A stretch of 64,000 nucleotides of DNA from Vibrio sp. ES.051 (GTDB lineage Bacteria > Pseudomonadota > Gammaproteobacteria > Enterobacterales > Vibrionaceae). Shown here piece by piece: positions 9,459-17,997 of this stretch. The position numbers and the translations under genes were made by a program. The stretch's first letter is position 1. Each line of letters opens with the position of its first letter. The notes under the pieces are model-generated. The model did not search any database and was not told the DNA's origin. It saw only the letters and a list, made by a program, of their open reading frames with translations. The DNA is taken from assembly GCF_002563795.1 (NCBI RefSeq), contig NZ_PDJL01000004.1, forward strand, positions 186,001 through 250,000, written 5' to 3'.

Positions 9459-9783
9459 AAAACTCATTATCTCAATGATTGTCATGGCTGCTGCGGGCGA
9501 CACTTGGGCAAATCAAGACCCCACGGCGCCACTAGGTTGGCAAAAGCCAATCACTGAAGCGTCAGCGAAACCAACAGTAAAACAGTATCGACTCCCCACA
9601 CTCAACAGCATTGTATGTAAGCCGACGACTGAGTGTGTCGCGATTATGGATAACAAGCTGGTCGAAAAGGGCGAGCGACTCAAAGGTTATCGTATCGCAA
9701 GCATCAATAGTAAATTTGTAACTTTAAAGCGTGGTAATCGTCAGTGGGACCTCGAGCTTTTTAGTTTAAACGTAAAAAAATAA
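9451..9783 (+). CDS. mshK: MSHA assembly protein MshK (PilP-like)
   Basis: A 110-residue predicted periplasmic protein with an N-terminal signal segment ending near TWA (MVKKLIISMIVMAAAGDTWA) and the DPTAP motif seen at the mature N terminus of PilP/GspC-type linkers. Its small beta domain would contact the secretin MshL. It starts at a GTG with GAGAGGAG about 8 bases upstream, inside the end of mshJ. Two cysteines in the mature part (CKPTTEC) could form a disulfide. Confidence 0.85.
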   Translation: MVKKLIISMIVMAAAGDTWANQDPTAPLGWQKPITEASAKPTVKQYRLPTLNSIVCKPTTECVAIMDNKLVEKGERLKGYRIASINSKFVTLKRGNRQWDLELFSLNVKK

Positions 9784-9803
9784 TAACCTGAGCCTGATAA
9801 GAT

Positions 9804-11441
9804 ATGCGCAAATTAGTTGTAGGAATAGCGATTGCTTCTTTAATGGGATGTTCAATGGGTCACCGTGATCCCATTGAAGTAAAGCAAGCACTTAATGAAT
9901 CTATCAATCAAGCGAACAGCCGTGCGCTAAAAGAAATCCCTTCTTCTGTCGAAGCCGATCTGATGCCAAACTTAGACTTGAATACTTCTTCAGATCAAGG
10001 CACATCAAAGCGTTTTCGCATTCAAGCGAATGAGGTGGAAGCCAGAAGCTTTTTCGCTTCGCTAGTGAAGGGCACAGAGTACAGCGTCGCGATTCACCCC
10101 GCGGTGCAAGGTAACATCACCGTGAGCTTGTCGGACGTAACCTTGGATGAGGTTCTTAATGTGGTGCAGAATATGTACGGCTACGATGTGATGACATCCG
10201 GTAAAGTTATCCAAGTGTATCCAGCCGGTATGCGCACTGTGACGATTCCTGTTGACTATTTGCAATTCAAGCGTTCGGGTCGCTCTCTGACAAGTATTGT
10301 GACAGGTTCAGTCACGTCGGCTGGTACCTCTAATTCAGGCGGCAGCTCCGGTGATTCAGACTTTTCCAGCTCTAACAGTAATGATAATGGTAGCTCGACA
10401 ACCTCAACCGGCGGTACTCGCATAGAAACCGTCACAGAAAGTGATTTTTGGCCAATGTTGCAACAGGCGGTTGCGAGCTTAATTGGCTCGGGGAAAGGGC
10501 AAAGTGTCGTTGTAACGCCACAAGCGGGTGTGATAACGCTGCGTGCTTTCCCTGATGATATTCGAGAAGTGCGTGAATTCTTGGGGGTGTCGCAAGAGCG
10601 TATGCAACGTCAGGTGATTCTGGAGGCAAAAATTCTAGAAGTCACGTTGAGTGATGGTTATCAACAAGGCATCAATTGGTCCAATTTATCCGCCTCGATT
10701 AGTGACTCGGGCAGTATCATCGTCAATCGTCCCGCCTCCGCGCTGCCTCCGCTGGATGCGATAGGTACGCTGTTAGGCGGGCAAACGAACGTCACCATTT
10801 CTGACGGCAATTTCGATGCCGTATTAAGTTTTATGTCAACGCAAGGTGACTTAAATGTGCTGTCTAGTCCTCGTATTACGGCGGCAAATAATCAGAAGTC
10901 CGTGATCAAAGTAGGTACCGATGAGTATTTCGTGACCGAATTGTCGAGCAATTCGGGGAATGGTGAAAACTCCAACGCCGTACCAGAAGTGGAGTTAACG
11001 CCGTTCTTCTCAGGGATTTCTCTTGACGTTACACCGCAAATCGATAACCAAGGCAGCGTGTTTTTGCATGTGCACCCCGCTGTTATTGAGGTGTCAGAAG
11101 AACTGAAGCAACTGAACCTAGGTGGTGACTTCCAAAATGTTCAACTGCCATTAGCGAAAAGCTCAATCCGAGAGTCTGACTCTGTGATTCGTGCACAAGA
11201 TGGTGACGTTGTCGTGATTGGTGGTTTGATGAAACAACAAAACCGCGAGCTCGTTTCTAAAGTGCCATTTCTTGGTGATATACCTGCACTTGGCCATTTA
11301 TTCCGTAACGTGAATAACGTGACAGAAAAAACGGAACTGGTCATTTTGCTGAAGCCGACGGTGGTAGGTGTCAACTCTTGGCAGAAAGAGTTGGAGCGCT
11401 CTCGGGAGCTGCTGCAAGAGTGGTTCCCAGATGCGCAATAA
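9804..11441 (+). CDS. mshL: MSHA outer-membrane secretin MshL
   Basis: Forms the outer-membrane ring through which the pilus emerges. The 545-residue protein starts with a lipoprotein signal (lipobox LMGC, Cys16) and an STN/N-domain (about 70-155). A Ser/Gly/Asn-rich low-complexity insert (about 170-205) follows, and then the C-terminal secretin beta-barrel domain (about 270-525) with VPFLGDIPALGHLF and ELVILLKPTVV, the hallmark end of the GspD/PilQ superfamily. It begins 20 bases after mshK. Confidence 0.94.
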   Translation: MRKLVVGIAIASLMGCSMGHRDPIEVKQALNESINQANSRALKEIPSSVEADLMPNLDLNTSSDQGTSKRFRIQANEVEARSFFASLVKGTEYSVAIHPAVQGNITVSLSDVTLDEVLNVVQNMYGYDVMTSGKVIQVYPAGMRTVTIPVDYLQFKRSGRSLTSIVTGSVTSAGTSNSGGSSGDSDFSSSNSNDNGSSTTSTGGTRIETVTESDFWPMLQQAVASLIGSGKGQSVVVTPQAGVITLRAFPDDIREVREFLGVSQERMQRQVILEAKILEVTLSDGYQQGINWSNLSASISDSGSIIVNRPASALPPLDAIGTLLGGQTNVTISDGNFDAVLSFMSTQGDLNVLSSPRITAANNQKSVIKVGTDEYFVTELSSNSGNGENSNAVPEVELTPFFSGISLDVTPQIDNQGSVFLHVHPAVIEVSEELKQLNLGGDFQNVQLPLAKSSIRESDSVIRAQDGDVVVIGGLMKQQNRELVSKVPFLGDIPALGHLFRNVNNVTEKTELVILLKPTVVGVNSWQKELERSRELLQEWFPDAQ

Positions 11442-11485
11442 GTGCTGGGTGATGTCTTGTTTCTCTATGAGTTCGTGATTCGAGT

Positions 11486-12331
11486 ATGTACTTATCACAT
11501 TTTGGATTCCAAGTTCTGCCTTTCTCGTTAACCCCAAACACAAATATGTTCTTGGGGTTAGCCCCTCACTATGAGGCGATCCAAACCATTTTGGCCGCAG
11601 TGCAAATGGGGGAAGGGGTGATCAAGGTGACGGGGGAAGTCGGTACCGGAAAAACCATGGTGTGCCGTAAGTTGATAGAGCAGATAGAGTCACAAGTCGA
11701 GCTAGTGTACTTACCCAATCCAGTCCTGAATGGCGAGCAACTGCAGTTTGCGGTCGCTCGGGAGTTGGGGATCGAGAACAACGACCCTCTGCGTGTTGTT
11801 TCTCTCATTCAAGACCATCTCATTAATGTGCACTCTTTGGGTAAGAAAATCGTGCTGATCGTCGATGAGGCGCAAGCCCTTTCGCCACAAGCTCTGGAAA
11901 CATTACGCTTGTTCGGTAACTTAGAAACCCAACAAGACAAGCTCATTCAGCTGGTGCTATTTGGTCAACCCGAGTTGGATGAAAGGTTGGCAAGCCACGA
12001 GTTAAGGCAGTTTCGTCAACGTATTACGTTTAGTTGTCAGTTACGCCCACTTTCTGTCGATGAAGGCGTGGCTTACATTGATAACCGTTTAGAGAAAGCG
12101 GGCAGCGGAACGCATGTTTTTTCCATTGAACAGAAAAAAACGATTTGGCGTTCATCCATGGGAATTCCGCGCTTAATAAACCAAATTAGCCACAAGTCGT
12201 TGCTTGCTGCATTTAATGATCGTTGCACACTATTAAAAAATCATCACGTTTACGCAGCTATGCACGATACGTTTGATGCCCGTAAACCTAAGTTTAAAAC
12301 ACCCGTATTTTGGGGATGGAGTCAACCTTGA
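11486..12331 (+). CDS. mshM: MSHA AAA+ ATPase MshM (ExeA/GspA-like)
   Basis: A 281-residue AAA+ ATPase. Walker A is GEVGTGKT (50-57) and Walker B is VLIVDEAQAL. It belongs to the ExeA/GspA group, whose members help secretins assemble or cross peptidoglycan; a role with MshL is inferred. The N-terminal YLSHFGFQVLPFSLTPNTN block is typical of the group. No C-terminal peptidoglycan-binding domain is visible, so it is the short form. Its stop overlaps the presumed TTG start of mshN. Confidence 0.9.
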   Translation: MYLSHFGFQVLPFSLTPNTNMFLGLAPHYEAIQTILAAVQMGEGVIKVTGEVGTGKTMVCRKLIEQIESQVELVYLPNPVLNGEQLQFAVARELGIENNDPLRVVSLIQDHLINVHSLGKKIVLIVDEAQALSPQALETLRLFGNLETQQDKLIQLVLFGQPELDERLASHELRQFRQRITFSCQLRPLSVDEGVAYIDNRLEKAGSGTHVFSIEQKKTIWRSSMGIPRLINQISHKSLLAAFNDRCTLLKNHHVYAAMHDTFDARKPKFKTPVFWGWSQP

Positions 12332-13407
12332 GTGCCATCAATAAAGCATTATCACAACTCGTTGAAAAAACATCGCCGTCAGAGCTTACTCGGGCGGACA
12401 TTCCCAGCGTTTCGCGCAGCAAACCATGGCTTTGGCTCGTCGCAGGCTTTTCGTTGAGTCTTGCCGTTGGTGGTTGGGCGGTATCTCGCGGGCCTGTTCC
12501 GTCTGATGGCAGCTCACATTTTCAAGCGAGTGATGTTCAGTTTTCTCAGGCGGATTCAGATGAACGGTCTCACTCACCGACCAGCAAAGTCACGCCCGAA
12601 ACCAATGGTATGGTTTATCGCAAGCCGATTAAAACGCAATCTGTTACCAAACCAGCCACGGCCGAAGCTGATGTGTTCACACCAAGAGCAGAGGTGAATA
12701 CGGTATCGGATGAACCAATATTGGTCGAGCAAACCGCCAACGCATCCAGTGACGGCGGATCACGTCAAGTGGTGGCCGAGACGGTGGAAGGCAGCTCAAT
12801 GCGTATTGAGCAAGTGGAGTTAACGCATCGTCAGCTTTCACTAAAAGCGGTGAGTCGAGCAGAAAAAGCGCTCGATGCCAACGATATGCAAACGGCACTC
12901 TCCGCCTACGAAGAAGCATTACGTTATGATCCCATGAATGCAGGATCTCGCCAAAAGTTAGCCGCATTATATTTTGGTAAAGGTAATACGCGCAAAGCGT
13001 ACGAAATCATGCAAGAGGGCATCAACCTTGACACGAACAACCAAGTGCTTCGTCTGGCGCTGTCTAAGCTACTGGTCAAAGCGAAGCAACCTAACGCAGC
13101 GCTGAGTCCTCTTGTGCACTTGCCACCAATGCCGACTCGAGACTACTTGGCAATGCGCGCGGCGTTAGCACAAAAACAAAAGCAGAATGAGATCGCTTTA
13201 GAGAGCTATCAACTGCTGACTAAACATGAGCCAGAAAATGCGCGATGGTGGTTAGGGCTAGCCATTCAACAAGAGCGAGCACTCACTTTTACTGCCGCGA
13301 TACACTCTTACCATCAAGCATCAAATAAAGTCGGGATCTCAAATCAATCGCAAGCGTTTATCCGTGACCGTTTGACTATTTTGAAACAACTGGAGAAGGC
13401 GCAATGA
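12328..13407 (+). CDS. mshN: MSHA protein MshN (TPR protein)
   Basis: A membrane-anchored tetratricopeptide protein, probably periplasmic and supporting assembly. It has one membrane helix near residue 35 (PWLWLVAGFSLSLAVGGW), a low-complexity linker (about 55-165), and TPR repeats from about 170 to the end (for example ALDANDMQTALSAYEEALRY). Start choice: the TTG at 12328 forms a TTGA overlap with the mshM stop, has GATGGAG 6 bases upstream, and gives the expected MSAINKALSQL N terminus. An in-frame ATG at 12316 would add four residues but lacks a spaced ribosome site. Length from TTG is 359 residues. The 3' end overlaps mshE by 4 bases. Confidence 0.85.
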   Translation: MSAINKALSQLVEKTSPSELTRADIPSVSRSKPWLWLVAGFSLSLAVGGWAVSRGPVPSDGSSHFQASDVQFSQADSDERSHSPTSKVTPETNGMVYRKPIKTQSVTKPATAEADVFTPRAEVNTVSDEPILVEQTANASSDGGSRQVVAETVEGSSMRIEQVELTHRQLSLKAVSRAEKALDANDMQTALSAYEEALRYDPMNAGSRQKLAALYFGKGNTRKAYEIMQEGINLDTNNQVLRLALSKLLVKAKQPNAALSPLVHLPPMPTRDYLAMRAALAQKQKQNEIALESYQLLTKHEPENARWWLGLAIQQERALTFTAAIHSYHQASNKVGISNQSQAFIRDRLTILKQLEKAQ

Positions 13408-15128
13408 AAATTCAGTTGAGAAAACGATTAGGCGATCTTCTGGTTGAAGAAGGTATCGTTTCTGAACAACAAATTCAGCAAGCATTAGTAGCCCAACGCA
13501 ATACCGGACAAAAACTGGGTGCAGCGTTGATTGATCTCGGTTTTATTACTGAAAAGCAAATGCTGGACTTTCTCTCTCAGCAGCTTGCCTTACCCTTGAT
13601 TGATCTTGACCGTGCGCCAGTGGATGCCGATGCCGTACAAATTTTGCCAGAAGTTCATGCGCGTCGTTTACGTGCGATCGTGGTAGGTCGTAACGGGGAC
13701 GCTTTGCGTGTTGCTATGAGTGACCCGGCCGATTTGTTTATCCAAGAATCACTGATGAATTTACTGGGTCAGTACAACCTTGAGTTTATCATTACGTCTG
13801 AACGTCAATTGATCAAAAGTTTTGATCGTTACTACCGTCGTACCAAAGATATCGCCTCATTTGCTGAACAGTTGCATGAAGAGCACAAAGATGAACAAGG
13901 CTTTGATTACGGTATTGATGAAAGCGACAGTGAAGAAGTCACGGTTGTAAAACTGATTAACTCCATGTTTGAAGATGCGGTACAAGTGGGCGCATCGGAT
14001 ATTCACATTGAGCCGGATGATCAAATATTACGTTTACGCCAGCGGATTGATGGTGTGTTGCATGAAACCATCTTACATGAAGTAAACATCGCTTCTGCCT
14101 TGGTTCTACGATTGAAGTTGATGGCAGAGTTAGATATTTCTGAAAAACGTTTACCGCAAGATGGCCGCTTTAATATAAAAGTGCGTGGTCAATCGGTTGA
14201 TATCCGTATGTCGACGTTGCCTACGCAATACGGTGAGTCGGTGGTGATGCGTTTGCTTAACCAGTCGACAGGCTTGCGTCCGTTAGAGGAGTCGGGGTTA
14301 CCACCAGAACTGTTGGCACGTTTACGCCGCCAGTTATCTCGTCCACATGGAATGATCTTAGTTACCGGTCCAACGGGCTCAGGTAAAACCACCACGCTTT
14401 ATGGCGCGCTAAGTGAGCTAAACCAACCCGGTAAAAAGATCATTACAGTTGAAGACCCTGTGGAATACCGTTTACCACGTATCACGCAAGTTCAGGTCAA
14501 TCGCAAGATAGAGCTTACCTTCTCGCGTGTTCTTCGTACCTTCTTACGTCAAGATCCAGACATCATCCTCGTTGGGGAGATGCGTGATCAAGAGACGGTA
14601 GAAATCGGCCTGCGAGCGGCTCTCACCGGTCACCTAGTATTGAGTACCTTGCACACCAACGATGCGGTCGACAGTGCGCTACGTATGGTTGATATGGGCG
14701 CACCTGGCTACCTGGTTGCGAGTGCGGTAAGAGCTGTGGTGGCACAGCGCCTTGTGCGCCGAGTGTGCCCTGATTGTAAAACACAAGACCACTTGGATGA
14801 ATCGCGTCAACAGTGGTTAGCTGGGCGTTTCCCCAACCAAGTTGGCGTGACTTTTTATCAAGGTACGGGGTGTCAAAACTGTAACCTGACCGGCTACCGC
14901 GGGCGAATTGGTGTATTCGAAATGCTGGAGTTGGAAAGCGAGATGATGGATAAGCTGCGCGCCAATGATACTGTCGGTTTTGCACAAGCAGCGCGTCGTT
15001 CAGAGAGCTATAAGCCGCTGCTTGCCTCTGCCATGGAGCTAGCATTGCAAGGCTCTGTGAGTTTAGATGAAGTCATGACCCTCGGTGAGGGTGATGCGGC
15101 TGGTAAGATTGATCCCATTTTTATGTAG
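13404..15128 (+). CDS. mshE: MSHA pilus extension ATPase MshE with c-di-GMP-binding MshEN domain
   Basis: Secretion ATPase (PilB/GspE family) powering pilin polymerisation, 574 residues. The N-terminal MshEN domain carries two tandem 24-residue motifs, RLGDLLVEEGIVSEQQ... (8-31) and KLGAALIDLGFITEKQ... (37-60). These match the RLGxx...G...Q pattern shown to bind c-di-GMP in V. cholerae MshE. The core has Walker A GPTGSGKTTT (about 321-330), an Asp-box region, Walker B ILVGEMRD, a His box (LSTLHTNDA) and a four-cysteine zinc site (CPDCK...CQNC). It overlaps mshN by ATGA, and mshG follows after 8 bases. c-di-GMP control of pilus extension is inferred from the motifs. Confidence 0.95.
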   Translation: MKIQLRKRLGDLLVEEGIVSEQQIQQALVAQRNTGQKLGAALIDLGFITEKQMLDFLSQQLALPLIDLDRAPVDADAVQILPEVHARRLRAIVVGRNGDALRVAMSDPADLFIQESLMNLLGQYNLEFIITSERQLIKSFDRYYRRTKDIASFAEQLHEEHKDEQGFDYGIDESDSEEVTVVKLINSMFEDAVQVGASDIHIEPDDQILRLRQRIDGVLHETILHEVNIASALVLRLKLMAELDISEKRLPQDGRFNIKVRGQSVDIRMSTLPTQYGESVVMRLLNQSTGLRPLEESGLPPELLARLRRQLSRPHGMILVTGPTGSGKTTTLYGALSELNQPGKKIITVEDPVEYRLPRITQVQVNRKIELTFSRVLRTFLRQDPDIILVGEMRDQETVEIGLRAALTGHLVLSTLHTNDAVDSALRMVDMGAPGYLVASAVRAVVAQRLVRRVCPDCKTQDHLDESRQQWLAGRFPNQVGVTFYQGTGCQNCNLTGYRGRIGVFEMLELESEMMDKLRANDTVGFAQAARRSESYKPLLASAMELALQGSVSLDEVMTLGEGDAAGKIDPIFM

Positions 15129-15136
15129 GTAAATAA

Positions 15137-16360
15137 ATGCCAACTTTTCGTTATCAAGGCCGCACGCTAGACGGCTCATCAACACACGGAAAAATCGATG
15201 CAGTGAACTCAGAAGCTGCGGCGGAAGCCTTGATGAATAAAGGGGTCATCCCGCTGAATGTGCGTTTACAGAAAGAGTCAGTGAAAAGCCAAGTCAGCTT
15301 GTCTAAGCTATTTGTTCCTGCGATTCCATTAGAAGTGGTCATCCTTTTCTCTCGTCAATTGTTCAGTTTGACCAAGGCTGGTGTGCCACTATTGCGCTCC
15401 ATGCGTGGTTTATTGCAAAACTGCGAAAATAAACAGTTAAAAGAAGCTTTAGAAGACGTGGTGTCTGAGTTGAGTAATGGTCGTAGCCTGTCATCGGCAA
15501 TGCAGCAGCACAGCAAAGTATTCAGTCCGTTATTTGTCTCAATGATCAACGTTGGTGAGAACACGGGTCGACTTGATCAGGCTTTGCTGCAACTGGCGAA
15601 TTATTACGAACAGGAATTAGAAACCCGTAAACGAATTAAAGCGGCGATGCGGTACCCAACATTTGTGATCATCTTTATCACCATCGCGATGTTTATTTTG
15701 AATATCCTCGTTATCCCAGAGTTTGCCTCTATGTTCACTCGCTTTGGGGTTGATTTACCCATTCCAACGCGCATTTTGATCGCGACCTCTAATTTCATGG
15801 TTAATTATTGGGTGTTGCTCGTTATTGTGATGATTGGCGCTTCTGCGGTTTTCAAAGCGTGGGTTGTCACCGCTGACGGACGAGAAAAATTCGATAAATT
15901 CCGCCTGAGATTACCGATTGTGGGTGATATCGTTAATCGAGCGCAGCTCTCACGTTTTGCACGAACGTTTTCTTTGATGTTGAAGTCTGGAGTACCACTT
16001 AACCAGTCGCTATCTCTGGCCGGGGAAGCCTTGGGGAATCGCTTTTTAGAAAACCGAATCCTTGAGATGAAATCGGCTATCGAAGCGGGCAGTACCATCT
16101 CGGTGACCGCCATCAACAGTAAAATTTTTACGCCACTGGTGATTCAGATGATAGCGGTGGGGGAAGAGACGGGTCGTATTGATGAGCTGCTGCTCGAAGT
16201 GTCAGATTTTTACGATCGAGAAGTCGATTATGATCTAAAAACACTCACAGCAAGAATAGAGCCACTACTTTTGGTGATTGTGGCAGGCATGGTGATGGTG
16301 CTGGCATTGGGGATCTTCCTGCCAATGTGGGGGATGCTGGACATCATCAAAGGTGGCTAA
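15137..16360 (+). CDS. mshG: MSHA inner-membrane platform protein MshG
   Basis: Polytopic platform protein (PilC/GspF family), 407 residues, that couples MshE to pilin insertion. It has two T2SSF domains (about 70-195 and 275-395). Each contains the family block with GVPL (KAGVPLLRSMRGL; KSGVPLNQSLSLAG) and a NVGENTGRLDQAL or AVGEETGRIDELL motif, and each is followed by a membrane helix. A third hydrophobic segment sits at the C terminus (VMVLALGIFLPMWGM). It is followed after 3 bases by mshF. Confidence 0.95.
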   Translation: MPTFRYQGRTLDGSSTHGKIDAVNSEAAAEALMNKGVIPLNVRLQKESVKSQVSLSKLFVPAIPLEVVILFSRQLFSLTKAGVPLLRSMRGLLQNCENKQLKEALEDVVSELSNGRSLSSAMQQHSKVFSPLFVSMINVGENTGRLDQALLQLANYYEQELETRKRIKAAMRYPTFVIIFITIAMFILNILVIPEFASMFTRFGVDLPIPTRILIATSNFMVNYWVLLVIVMIGASAVFKAWVVTADGREKFDKFRLRLPIVGDIVNRAQLSRFARTFSLMLKSGVPLNQSLSLAGEALGNRFLENRILEMKSAIEAGSTISVTAINSKIFTPLVIQMIAVGEETGRIDELLLEVSDFYDREVDYDLKTLTARIEPLLLVIVAGMVMVLALGIFLPMWGMLDIIKGG

Positions 16361-16363
16361 TAC

Positions 16364-16825
16364 GTGGTTGAAAATCAAACCCGAGCAATGCTCATTTTGT
16401 TTGGGATCATCGCGGTTATTATTGTCGTAGGCTTAGCCGCTAAATTACGCCCTGTGACCGAACAGGCACAAGTGACCGGGGCGCAACTGGCTAAAGTTTC
16501 GATGCAAGACAGCGTACAACGTTATCGTCAAGCATGGTTAGTACAAGGTGAGCCCGAGCATATGCGAATGGATGGCTTTGAACTCACCATGACCGAGGGG
16601 GGATTAGTGTCTCCCTTTATTCAACAAGGCGTATTAGATTGCGTCTATTGGTTAGCGGTCCATTACCCACAACGTAAGATTATGGCGAGTGAATTACTAG
16701 ACGTTAATGGGGTAATCGAAACGAACCATTATGTATGCCATTATGCTTACGAAAATGGCCAGTCGATTGTCATTGTCTCAACAGCTAATCAATTGAAAAT
16801 AGATGTCGAAATGTCGGCGGAGTGA
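16364..16825 (+). CDS. mshF: MSHA biogenesis protein MshF
   Basis: A 153-residue bitopic protein with one N-terminal membrane helix (MLILFGIIAVIIVVGLAA, about residues 9-26) and a small periplasmic domain with two cysteines. It resembles pilin-like or minor assembly proteins of MSHA clusters, but no prepilin peptidase site is visible and its exact role is unknown. The start is a GTG at 16364 with AGGTGG about 6 bases upstream. It is the last gene of the assembly half of the locus. Confidence 0.78.
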   Translation: MVENQTRAMLILFGIIAVIIVVGLAAKLRPVTEQAQVTGAQLAKVSMQDSVQRYRQAWLVQGEPEHMRMDGFELTMTEGGLVSPFIQQGVLDCVYWLAVHYPQRKIMASELLDVNGVIETNHYVCHYAYENGQSIVIVSTANQLKIDVEMSAE

Positions 16826-17118
16826 TTTTTTTGACACTCAATCACTATAAATGGTAATCAAACTCGGTATAATGCAATCATTACCATAGGTGAGAGCTTG
16901 TAATAGACAGTAAATCATAACCTGCTTGGCTCATTACAGCGTTAACTGAATAATGGCGAATCGTCATTCTGTTCATGCGGTCGATACAGTATTCACTTCA
17001 CGGTTAGTTTTAGTGAACGTTGCTGACTCAAACCGTTTTGACAACATCCAAAATGGTCGCGTGACCTAAACGAAACCTTGCAGTCACACTGCATGCTTAC
17101 ATATAGAGAGAGTAAATA
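16826..17118 (+). promoter_or_regulatory. mshA upstream region (position normally occupied by mshB)
   Basis: A 293-base gap with no open frame resembling a pilin in any reading frame. It likely holds the promoter for the pilin half of the locus: a TATAAT lies at 16868-16873 and TTGACA hexamers at about 16831 and 17038, but none is optimally paired. A small hairpin, TGCAGT-CAC-ACTGCA (17079-17093), lies 25 bases before the mshA start in the presumed leader. The ribosome site is GAGAGAG. In V. cholerae mshB lies here. Confidence 0.5.
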
Positions 17119-17583
17119 ATGAAAAGACAAGGTGGTTTTACCCTTATCGAACTCGTCGTGGTTATTGTAATCCTAGGTATTCTAGCGGTCACGGCAGCAC
17201 CACGTTTCTTAAACCTACAATCGGATGCTCGTGCGTCTTCTCTTGACGGTCTGAAAGGTGCGATGCAAGGGGCTTCTGGTATTGTATTTGGTAAGGCTGC
17301 GATCCAAGGCCTAGAGCGCTCAAATAGTGCGACTATTGTAAGCTCAGCAGAAGGTAATATTGAAACAATATTTGGTTACCCTACAGCTACAGAAGAAGGT
17401 ATTGATGCTGCTCTTCAAGATACTGGCGATTGGCAAGTATCAGGTGGTGCTAGCACTGAAGGTGCTATCATTCAATACACTTTTGCTGATGGTAACGCTA
17501 ACTGGAATTGTGCCGTAACGTATCAAGCTGCAACTTCAGGTGCGGCTCCAGTGATTACATCTGCAGATGCTGACGATTGTTAA
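17119..17583 (+). CDS. mshA: MSHA major pilin MshA
   Basis: Major structural subunit of the mannose-sensitive haemagglutinin pilus. The 154-residue type IVa prepilin has a 7-residue leader (MKRQGG-FTLIELVVV), cleaved by prepilin peptidase after Gly6/Gly7 with Phe at +1 and Glu at +5. It has the usual long hydrophobic helix, the PRFLNLQSDARAS segment typical of MshA, and two C-terminal cysteines (NWNC...DDC) that should close the D-region disulfide loop. It could be called MshB on position, but its composition and the D region favour the major pilin. A hairpin follows directly. Confidence 0.9.
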   Translation: MKRQGGFTLIELVVVIVILGILAVTAAPRFLNLQSDARASSLDGLKGAMQGASGIVFGKAAIQGLERSNSATIVSSAEGNIETIFGYPTATEEGIDAALQDTGDWQVSGGASTEGAIIQYTFADGNANWNCAVTYQAATSGAAPVITSADADDC

Positions 17584-17589
17584 TCACTT

Positions 17590-17616
17590 TCAAAGGCCAG
17601 CTAGTCTGGCCTTTAT
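17590..17616 (+). terminator. Hairpin after mshA (terminator or attenuator)
   Basis: A 9-bp perfect stem, AAAGGCCAG with CTGGCCTTT, and a 5-base loop, starting 8 bases after the mshA stop. The trailing sequence (ATCTCTTT) is only moderately T-rich. It is likely a partial terminator or 3' stabiliser that sets mshA transcript levels above those of the downstream genes. Confidence 0.65.
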
Positions 17617-17649
17617 CTCTTTGTAGTGATTAATCTCGGAATAGTTCAT

Positions 17650-17886
17650 ATGCGTCAATCATCAGGCCTTAGCTCAATAGAATTTGTGGTTGTGCTAACC
17701 GTTTTAGGTGTGATCGGTTATGTGATATTACCAAGATTTATCAGCTTTGAACCAGAAACGTACGAAGCGAAGTGGGAACAAACCAAGCAAACCGTAGAGC
17801 ACGTTTCTGAATCTTTGAGTAACAAACAAACTTACGATCGAATTGAAGACGAGCTTGAGCGCTCAAAAAGCAAAGCCACTAAATGA
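17650..17886 (+). CDS. Small type IV pilin-like protein (possible reduced mshB)
   Basis: A 78-residue protein with a prepilin-like N terminus: MRQSSG, then LSSIEFVVVLTVLGVIGYVI, giving Gly at -1, Leu instead of Phe at +1, and Glu at +5, followed by PRFISFE. The hydrophobic helix is followed only by about 45 charged, helix-prone residues rich in Glu and Lys, with no globular domain and no cysteines. The gene lies between mshA and mshC. It may be a minor pilin, a shortened relative of MshB, or a degenerate pilin copy. I chose the ATG at 17650; an in-frame GTG at 17626 would add eight residues of non-pilin type. Function unknown. Confidence 0.6.
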   Translation: MRQSSGLSSIEFVVVLTVLGVIGYVILPRFISFEPETYEAKWEQTKQTVEHVSESLSNKQTYDRIEDELERSKSKATK

Positions 17887-17997
17887 TCATTATCTGCTTG
17901 CCCGTTCACAGTTCGAGTCTAAAAGTGATAAACCACTCATTACTCTCATAATTGCATCGTATACTTATCTCGCTTTTTCCAAGCCTAAGGTAGGGTT

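Noticed and set aside
14623..15045. 140-codon minus-strand frame within mshE
   Set aside because: It is antisense to the conserved ATPase C-terminal region and has no coding character.
17038..17043. TTGACA as the -35 of the mshA promoter
   Set aside because: There is no acceptable -10 hexamer 16-18 bases downstream, so I did not call a promoter there.
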